Shown here one piece after another: positions 38,666 through 44,737 of a DNA stretch of 44,737 nucleotides (within the stretch, counting starts at the first letter, position 1; every line of letters starts with the position of its first letter). A program made the translations under genes and the position numbers. The stretch lies in assembly GCA_001839685.1 (NCBI GenBank), contig MLAK01000706.1, positions 14,304 through 59,040 on the forward strand, given 5' to 3'. The stretch is from Tritrichomonas foetus. Its lineage: Eukaryota; Parabasalia; Tritrichomonadida; Tritrichomonadidae. The notes beneath the pieces were generated by a model that made no database searches, was not told where the DNA came from, and saw nothing but the letters and a program-made list of their open reading frames with translations.

Positions 38666-39384
38666 ACCAACGTTAAAAATCTTATATTATTTGTTTTGAA
38701 TTTAGTTTTTCGAGAGGATCCAAAATATTTGATAAATTTTGGATTGATATTTGATGTTCGTGATTTTTTAATCTCTGATTAATTTCTACGTGAAATTTAA
38801 AATGACTCAACTAAAAAGTCGATAAAGAGCCGTTTGCACATTTGTTCTACATGAAACTTTTTGTTGTCTGGTTTTTTTGAATAGAAAAAAGCCGAAAAAA
38901 ACAATGAAAAATTTTCTGTGATTTACCTTTTTGAATGCAAAAAGTGATTTAAAGATGTTTCCACCATTTTCGGCAGAGACAATTTTTGGAATAACATGTC
39001 ATTATCACAAAATAATATCAGATTTAGCATATGCTAATAAATGATTTTAGGCTTAGCGGAAGTCACAAAAGGGTTTCTCTCCAATTCAATAGTTTCAGCG
39101 TCACAAATTTTCTGAAATTTCTTATAATTATTTCCCGATATTTCACTTTGTGTGAAAAATATGATATTTTTCATAACTTCATATCATATCGGCTATTTTT
39201 TATATCATTTTTGAGTTTTATGTATTCAATTTTTGATTCAAACCTTTTCATAAACTTTCAGAAATTTCCTCATATTTCTTTCATTTGTAAAAACGAATTC
39301 AATTATACAATCAAATCACCACTCATCGAACCTGATCAAGTTTCTGTGATCATTTCACCTAACATTTCACATCATATTTTATAC
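38666..39384. other. Intergenic region upstream of the reticulon gene
   Basis: About 720 A+T-rich bases. The reticulon frame happens to stay open upstream to 39031, but that stretch reads as Phe/Ile/Ser-rich noise, has none of the gene's C-ending codon preference and lies 5' of the probable initiator, so I treat it as noncoding. Confidence 0.6.
39372..39377 (+). promoter_or_regulatory. Initiator-like motif (TCATAT) of the reticulon gene
   Basis: TCATAT lies seven bases before the ATG at 39385. It supports that ATG and argues against the open frame farther upstream. Confidence 0.55.
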
Positions 39385-40131
39385 ATGGCCGAAGAAGTTC
39401 CTGAACAAGTTGCTGCTCCCGCCGAAGAACCAGCTCCAGTTCAAGCTGAAGAACCAGCTCCAGCCCCAGCCGCAGAACCAGCTCCAGTTGAAGACGATGT
39501 CCCAATGGGAGCCTGCCCACTCTTAAAATTCAAACCAAACGATTTTCTCCGCCCACTCCAGGCATACGAACAATACGTATTCAATCTCGAAGGAATGCTC
39601 TTTTGGAGGCGCCCAATTCCAATGGTTATTCTTCTCGTCCTCGTCGAATCATTTTTCATTTTCGTGAAATGTTCAAACCTCAGCACATTCGCTGTTGTTT
39701 TCTTACTCATCGCTTTAAGGTACCTCGCTGAAATTGTTTACAAGCAATTTGGAGCAACTCTCGGACCAATCCTTTTCCCACCAATCGACGAAGGAAAGCC
39801 AGAAGAAACAAACAGAATTTACCCACTCCTTCCAATGTGCCAACGCGGTTCATATCTTTGCTCAGTAATTTACAACAAGATTAAGGAAATCAAGGCTGCA
39901 CTCAGCCAACCAACAACAAAGACAACACTTTATGCTGCTGGTGTTGCTTCAGCTGGATTCCTCTTTTTCTGGGTTGTTGGAACATTCTGGTTCAACTTCG
40001 TCCTTGTAAATCTTGTTCTCCTTGCTCCAGGAATTGTCATGCATCCACAGGTCTTCCCATACTGCGAACCATACATTCTCAAGTTTGCTGGATCAATCGG
40101 ATGCCCATACTGCAAGCCAAAGTTTGATTAA
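39385..40131 (+). CDS. Reticulon-like ER membrane-shaping protein
   Basis: This 248-residue protein has an acidic Ala/Pro/Glu-rich cytosolic N-terminus (1-50, repeated EEPAP and AEPAP units). A reticulon-homology-like region follows: a first long hydrophobic hairpin at about 74-112 after FWRRP, a hydrophilic loop of about 60 residues, and a second hairpin at about 178-215. The tail is short and Cys-containing (GCPYCKPKFD). Paired long hairpins separated by a soluble loop are typical of reticulon and REEP-type proteins that curve tubular ER. Codons favour C-ending forms (CTC, GCC, TTC, AAC) far more than neighbouring genes, which suggests strong expression. The 118-residue open extension upstream is rejected because of composition and the TCATAT initiator at 39372. 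Confidence 0.75.
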   Translation: MAEEVPEQVAAPAEEPAPVQAEEPAPAPAAEPAPVEDDVPMGACPLLKFKPNDFLRPLQAYEQYVFNLEGMLFWRRPIPMVILLVLVESFFIFVKCSNLSTFAVVFLLIALRYLAEIVYKQFGATLGPILFPPIDEGKPEETNRIYPLLPMCQRGSYLCSVIYNKIKEIKAALSQPTTKTTLYAAGVASAGFLFFWVVGTFWFNFVLVNLVLLAPGIVMHPQVFPYCEPYILKFAGSIGCPYCKPKFD

Positions 40132-40260
40132 ATTATCTTCCTATTTCTCTAATTCCATTTTTATACTTTTTTGAATGATTTCCATCTAACTATTGAATAC
40201 TTTGTTCTGTATATGATCTTTATAATCCATCTTCAAGATAACAACGATTTTACGCTATTT

Positions 40261-40336
40261 GTAAAGTATCCAAAGTCATGTAAAGTATCCAAAGTCATGT
40301 AAAGTAATCAAAATATTGTAAAGTATCCAAAGCTGC
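40261..40336 (+). repeat. 19-bp tandem repeat array in the promoter of the HEAT-repeat gene
   Basis: The unit is GTAAAGTATCCAAAGTCAT. Copies at 40261-40279 and 40280-40298 are identical. Copies at 40299-40317 and 40318-40336 keep GTAAAGTA and diverge later, and 40337 onward (CTAAAGTG) may be a fifth, worn copy. The array ends about 10 bases before the TCACTA initiator and 30 bases before the ATG. Confidence 0.85.
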
Positions 40337-40346
40337 CTAAAGTGAT

Positions 40347-40352
40347 TCACTA
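40347..40352 (+). promoter_or_regulatory. Initiator-like motif (TCACTA) of the HEAT-repeat gene
   Basis: TCACTA matches TCA(C/T)(A/T)-type initiators and lies 14 bases before the ATG at 40367, immediately after the 19-bp repeat array. Confidence 0.55.
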
Positions 40353-40366
40353 TTATATTAATCAGG

Positions 40367-43207
40367 ATGGATGAAATACGCCAGCTTTTCTTAATGTTTT
40401 TGAACCCGACAAACACAAATCCTGACGAAGCCGGAAAAATTCTTTTTGAAAGACTTTGCTCTTCGATCGAAACATTATATGAAATTATTCAGAATGATTC
40501 GCCCCTACGCCACCCCGCAATTGTATTTCTAAAGCTTATCCTTAATCTCAAATTCGTTGAAATGGATGCCGATGATAAACAAAGAGTATTTTTATTTACG
40601 ACAAATGTTTTAATTCCAATTATTTTGCCGGAAAACCCATCAATATTTTCGCCTATTGTATCAGAAATATTTTATTTCATTTCTCATGAAATGGGCGCAG
40701 ATTCCAATTCCGTCAATTCTTACATCAAAAGTTTAAATAATCCAAATTTGCTTCCTTTTATAATTTTATTTTTAAATCGTGTGGAGCCATCATTTCTTGA
40801 TTTAGAATTCACTTCACATATCATGACTATTGGGCTTCAATCAGATGATATGCAACTTTTAGTGCTTTGTTTTCGACTATTTGTCATCCTTTGTAACAAT
40901 TTTCCAAGTTCCCCAGTTTTTTCAATTTTTAGTGAAAGAATCAGTGCTCTCTCTGTCGAATTATTAACACCAGAAGTTTGGAATATTTTAACGGATTTAT
41001 CTTCTGCTTTTGTTCCACCTTTTCTTAATCAGGCAATTACAGTATTACAAAATCCAGATCCAGACCGCCTTTTAATTCGAGTTGCTGCTTTCAACTTCAT
41101 TGTTTCAAATTTAAATGCAAATTTAATATCGCAATTACCACAATTTATGAACTATTTAATCGAATTTCAACTAATTAATTTAAATGAAATCAATGTAATT
41201 GATCAATCATTATTTATTTTATACCAAACTGCTTTAGAAAATCCAGATATCAAAAGTCCGGCTTTTGAAATCTTCAAAAACGCCACTTTTCAGCTTTTGT
41301 CAACAAATAGTATTTTGCATCAAATTATTGGTTTATTTTCATTAGCATTTTTAATTGATAATTCACCTGAAATGTCTCTCCTTGAATATATACCAAATGA
41401 CTTATCCATGTTTCATCCATTTTTGATGTCTGGAAATCCGATTTTGATTGAAGCAACTTTTGAAGTTTTAAGAGTAATGATTGGAAAACCTTTATCTTCT
41501 CATTTTAATTTTGAGCCCATTTTCCAAGATGTCATCTATTTATTTTTGAATGCTGATACTAATATTCGTAATCGTGCGGCTGTTTTTTCTTATCGATATT
41601 TGAAATCCAATTTTGTTTTCACTTTTTGGATTTTTAGAAAATTTGTTTCTGTTATTCAATCAGTGAAATGCACAGAACTTTGTATTTATTTAGATATATT
41701 GGCCGATTCTATCCTTCCTAATTCTATTGTAGTTAATGATTATGAAATGGATAGTTTAGTTTCTTTAGCAGGTGAAATATTAAGCTCCAATCGAGATTTA
41801 GATGTAAAAATTGCTGCAGCATCGCTATGCTGTTCATTAATTCAAAAAGATGCTGATTTAACTTTCCAAATAGGTGAAATTGCCGTAAGAAGTGCTTTTT
41901 CTGCTTTAACACAATCAAATAGAACCATGAGAAAAACAATGTCAACATGTTTGATTCGATTTATAAAATGCACATTTGGTAGATTTAATATTCAATTCAG
42001 GCCGTTCTACCCTGAACTTCTTCGTTGTTCTGTGATTCAAAATTCACTTTCTCCATGTGGAGAACCAATTCTTTTGACTGAAATGATTCGCTATGATCCA
42101 GAGTTACCAAATAAAGACGCGTTTTTAGCCCTTTTAGTTACAACTATTCAGAGTCCACCTAATATAAAGCAATATAAAATTGCTGCACTTTGTTTAAAGA
42201 AAGTGATTAATAAATTCCCCTTAAATACACAACTTCAAGTCACAGTTCAGATTTGTAGTAATATTTTATCACCAAATCTTTTTAAAATAATGAAGTTTGC
42301 GATTTTAGTACTTTCTTCAATGCTTAAAGAAAAATGCCCTGAAGAAAAGCGTGTTCAAGTTGCACAGATTGTTGCACAAATTTTCCATCCATTCCCTGAT
42401 TATATTTTGAAATCATATATAGGATCTCTTTGTCGATTAAGTAGTTTAGTGATTCGAACAATTGGACCCAATACACCTGAAAACATGAAGTTGTTTGTTA
42501 TGCAGCTTTTTGAGAAAACAATGGTTTCACCGATTTTTTATTCACATTATACATACTTTTTATTTTCTGACTGTATTAAATATTCTGTTGTTGATGAAAA
42601 TACTGTTAAGGCAATTATTAATAACACATTTGATCAATTAAAAGGAAACTTTACCAATTTTGATGCAAGTTGCAGTTTCTTGTGTATAAAAGCTGTATTG
42701 GAAAAAGAAACCAGAGGAGAGTCTATTTTAAATGAAGAGCGGATGTCAATTTTAGTTGAAAGTTGGGTTAAAATGACCAATAATTTATCAATGGTTCTTT
42801 CAAAGGCTTATCTTGCTAATATCTTGATTATTTTGGGCCTTAGGGAAATGATTCCTCTAGATTTGTATGTTTCAGCAATTCATGCATTTCCAATGGAAAT
42901 TAAACATATAACAGGGGAAGTTTGTCGTTTATTTTTACAGAATAAAGAAACTATTCAAAATGCTCCTGTAATTGTTGCAAAAGAAATAATGAGTGGAATA
43001 ATTCGTCTGCTTGGTGCAGGAAAATCAATCCGATATACACACAAAATTGAAGCTGAGATTGTCATAGCACTGATTCAGCTTGTTATTTCAGTAGCATTTT
43101 CAAAAAATTTAGACGTGAAGCAGACTATTTTGGAATGCTTTCCAGAATCACCAAGAAAGCAAGCGACTATATCAACACTTTTCCAACAAGTTCAATCGTC
43201 TGGTTAA
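40367..43207 (+). CDS. HEAT/ARM-repeat protein, importin-beta (karyopherin)-like
   Basis: This 946-residue protein is almost wholly alpha-helical, made of about 20 HEAT-like helix pairs with no membrane segment or catalytic motif. The N-terminus (MDEIRQLFLMFLNPTNTNPD, then AGKILFERLC, and RHPAIVFLKLIL at about 46-57) follows the importin-beta N-terminal pattern: a first helix, a residue-poor turn, AE..L, then R..A...LK..I. Length is close to the usual 850-1100 of karyopherins. Import or export of nuclear cargo with Ran would be the expected role, but a generic HEAT scaffold cannot be excluded. The ATG is preceded by a TCACTA initiator and the 19-bp array. CpG is denser in the first 150 or so bases than later. 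Confidence 0.6.
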   Translation: MDEIRQLFLMFLNPTNTNPDEAGKILFERLCSSIETLYEIIQNDSPLRHPAIVFLKLILNLKFVEMDADDKQRVFLFTTNVLIPIILPENPSIFSPIVSEIFYFISHEMGADSNSVNSYIKSLNNPNLLPFIILFLNRVEPSFLDLEFTSHIMTIGLQSDDMQLLVLCFRLFVILCNNFPSSPVFSIFSERISALSVELLTPEVWNILTDLSSAFVPPFLNQAITVLQNPDPDRLLIRVAAFNFIVSNLNANLISQLPQFMNYLIEFQLINLNEINVIDQSLFILYQTALENPDIKSPAFEIFKNATFQLLSTNSILHQIIGLFSLAFLIDNSPEMSLLEYIPNDLSMFHPFLMSGNPILIEATFEVLRVMIGKPLSSHFNFEPIFQDVIYLFLNADTNIRNRAAVFSYRYLKSNFVFTFWIFRKFVSVIQSVKCTELCIYLDILADSILPNSIVVNDYEMDSLVSLAGEILSSNRDLDVKIAAASLCCSLIQKDADLTFQIGEIAVRSAFSALTQSNRTMRKTMSTCLIRFIKCTFGRFNIQFRPFYPELLRCSVIQNSLSPCGEPILLTEMIRYDPELPNKDAFLALLVTTIQSPPNIKQYKIAALCLKKVINKFPLNTQLQVTVQICSNILSPNLFKIMKFAILVLSSMLKEKCPEEKRVQVAQIVAQIFHPFPDYILKSYIGSLCRLSSLVIRTIGPNTPENMKLFVMQLFEKTMVSPIFYSHYTYFLFSDCIKYSVVDENTVKAIINNTFDQLKGNFTNFDASCSFLCIKAVLEKETRGESILNEERMSILVESWVKMTNNLSMVLSKAYLANILIILGLREMIPLDLYVSAIHAFPMEIKHITGEVCRLFLQNKETIQNAPVIVAKEIMSGIIRLLGAGKSIRYTHKIEAEIVIALIQLVISVAFSKNLDVKQTILECFPESPRKQATISTLFQQVQSSG

Positions 43208-43995
43208 ATTTTTTATTTCATGAAATTGAAGAGTCTGAATATCAGTTATGAGCTCTGGTCTAGGGTAAGATCAATACACATTTTTGCCTACTTATTATCA
43301 AGTTTCCATTCATAGAAACAAAGAGGAGAATCGGAAATTTGACCATCGGCTTTGTTTTTCCCCAACTTTAAATGATCCTAGCATTCGCAATTGTCTATAT
43401 GTCGTTCACAGTTATACAGTATTCTTCAAACAAAAATAAGTTTTATAGTATTCACACTATACCTATAAAGAGCAGTAATAAATGAACAAGACACAACTGT
43501 TTTCTTATTTAGCGAATTGCTATTATTAATAAATTCTCAAACACTTTCTCAAAGATATGAATAAAACTTTTGCTTCGCAGACCAAAAGAAAAAGTATCAA
43601 AAGAGATTTATCAAGACTCAAATCTAAACAAAGAAATTAGAAAACTCAAATATGGTAAATTGATCATTCTTTATCTCAAAATATAAAAGCACAAACCATC
43701 TAAAATAGGTTAATAATGGTTAAAAAAATATTTTATATGATTTCTGTTGTTTATTTCAAAGTGTGTTTTGATTTAATACTCCTTTGAATTCATATAACAG
43801 CTTACAAAGATTTGTTCTAAAAACAAATATTTCACCGACAAACCGAGAAGAGTTTTTTTAAAGTATTCAAAATTTTATTTATATTAGATGTATACAAACC
43901 AAATAGTCTTAACGTACGAAATCACTAAAATGATCCNTATNATCAGTATTACTTAATACNATCAGTCAAAAATCAAAACCCAAATAACTAAAAGA

Positions 43996-44094
43996 ATGAC
44001 GAAAATTTCCCTTATCGCAAACTTCGCAAATGGCCGAATTCAAAAATATTTCGAAAATGATTCTGAAGAAGCTATTGTTTCAGTTTTCGGGTGA
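43996..44094 (+). pseudogene. Short coding-like fragment, possibly the 5' end of a broken gene
   Basis: An ATG opens 32 codons (MTKISLIANFANGRIQ, then a piece with NDSEEAIVSVFG) ending at TGA 44092-44094. Its CpG density and composition resemble the 5' ends of genes in this window, not the surrounding spacer. It lies 36 bases after the last ambiguous base, so a nearby assembly problem is possible. The family is not recognised. Confidence 0.3.
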
Positions 44095-44293
44095 ACAGCT
44101 TTCAGTCAATTGTTAAATCTATTTTTTATAGTTATGAGCCATATTTATTCATAGTTTTGAAATTTTGCAACAATTAAACCGAAAAAAGAGCGATTTTGGA
44201 GAAAGCCTAAAAAAAAATTGTGAGAAGCTTTTTTTCCAAGAATCACAAAGATTATAATACTGCTTCCCATAATTCTATTTACACTTCTTCTAT

Positions 44294-44313
44294 CGATTTT
44301 TAATTAAAAATCG
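44294..44313. repeat. Perfect 20-bp palindrome
   Basis: The sequence from CGATTTTTAA to TTAAAAATCG is its own reverse complement. It could be a dimeric protein site or a chance feature of A+T-rich DNA. Confidence 0.6.
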
Positions 44314-44339
44314 CGAAAATTTTGATAGTTTTAACTCAG

Positions 44340-44603
44340 TGATGTTGAATTAATTCAATTTCCATTTGACAAATATGAATGTATTGAAATCTTTTCTGTC
44401 ATAAAATTTTAGTATATGAAGAAAATAGACTGGCAGTCCTCAACAGCACATTCTCAAGCAGGGATACAGATACAACGATTGAAAGACCAAATCAAGAAAA
44501 ATGGAATCCAATATGTTTTTTTCCAGACTCGATGCCAAGTGAATTTTCTGATGACTCGCCATTTAGATGGCAAAACATTCGTAATCTTCTCATTGATGCC
44601 TAA
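44340..44603 (+). pseudogene. 3' gene relic with a frame change
   Basis: The first piece, VELIQFPFDKYECIEIFSVI, reaches TAG at about 44409. In another frame, NPICFFPDSMPSEFSDDSPF followed by RWQNIRNLLIDA ends at TAA 44601-44603. Both have real-protein composition and CpG-containing codons, but no intact frame with an ATG joins them. This is most simply the 3' end of a dead gene. The family is unknown. Confidence 0.4.
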
Positions 44604-44737
44604 ATTTTTTTTATTTATATCAAAATTATTAATATTTTTTTTATACTTCATTTTTGTATTTTGGAAAACATTATAATTTTCGATGGAGGGTCATATGATA
44701 ATAAAAAGCACGATTTATGATTAGAAATAATCAAGAT

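Larger units (their letters stand above)
43208..44737. other. Gene-poor end region with ambiguous bases and relics
   Basis: There are undetermined bases at 43937, 43941 and 43960, an exact 20-base palindrome at 44294-44313, and two coding-like relics (listed separately). A 27-codon basic ORF at 43557-43640 (MNKTFASQTKRKSIKR...) has an ATG but nothing else to support it. I see no intact gene. The open frame at 44416-44676 is in the wrong frame relative to the more protein-like relic there. Confidence 0.5.

Noticed and set aside
39031..39384. 118-residue extension of the reticulon-like protein
   Set aside because: Composition is A+T-driven (Phe, Ile, Ser) with none of the gene's codon preference, and a TCATAT initiator lies just before the ATG at 39385.
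43557..43640. 27-codon basic ORF
   Set aside because: It has only an ATG and a Lys/Arg-rich composition. The length is within chance and there is no conservation evidence.
1..44737. CRISPR arrays, bacterial operons or ribosome binding sites, spliceosomal introns, viral genes
   Set aside because: No spaced direct-repeat array, no Shine-Dalgarno-type pattern, no GT...AG interruption needed by any gene, and no capsid, polymerase or similar viral protein was seen.

Overview
The window looks like nuclear DNA of a parabasalid protist, a trichomonad such as Tritrichomonas or Trichomonas. I infer this from four things. The DNA is strongly A+T-rich. The genes are long and intronless, with short upstream regions. 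Several ATGs are preceded by TCA(C/T)(A/T)-type initiator motifs. The protein set is also typical: a multi-membrane-span PAS/class III adenylyl cyclase, an NT-C2/Lys-rich protein, a DUF3447-type ankyrin protein, an ARM/BEACH giant and an AKT-like kinase. The species cannot be fixed from the sequence alone. Several ORFs open in non-ATG codons; I moved those starts to the first sensible in-frame ATG.

Layout. 1-1571: no gene. 1572-3266: PP2A B56 regulatory subunit. About 3272-3712: coding-like relic ending in a 30-A tract. 3727-4647 (-): Asn/Ser-rich protein. 5709-6707: coiled-coil protein. 7106-11879 (-): one adenylyl cyclase gene split by a +1 frameshift at a T4-AA site. 12433-13209: tail-anchored protein. 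13769-14794: SLC35B/PAPS-type transporter. 15257-17014: coiled-coil protein. 17085-19081: dead RBR ubiquitin-ligase gene. 19257-20507: tail-anchored TBC Rab-GAP. 20600-20743: GC-rich hairpin. 21518-22852: PH + AGC (AKT-like) kinase. 23099-24271 (-): type I surface protein with an IPT-like ectodomain. 24870-27203: NT-C2 protein. 27587-28795 (-): orphan multi-span membrane protein. 29024-30091 (-): ankyrin protein. 30459-31811: two decayed transposon-like elements. 31886-38665: ARM/ConA/PH-BEACH/propeller protein with a shrunken BEACH domain. 39385-40131: reticulon-like protein. 40261-40336: 19-bp promoter array. 40367-43207: importin-beta-like HEAT protein. 43208-44737: ambiguous bases and gene relics.

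The genes do not form an operon. Many are signalling or membrane-traffic components: cAMP synthesis, an AKT-like kinase, a PP2A targeting subunit, a Rab-GAP, an ER-shaping reticulon, a BEACH protein and an NT-C2 protein. Most likely each has its own promoter.

The most unusual points are the frameshifted cyclase with a textbook +1 slippage site, the promoter-proximal 19-bp array, the recurring TGAAAAAGT motif upstream of genes, the GC-rich hairpin, the BEACH domain that has lost its middle, the inverted-repeat elements beside the BEACH promoter, and CpG enrichment confined to the 5' parts of several genes.
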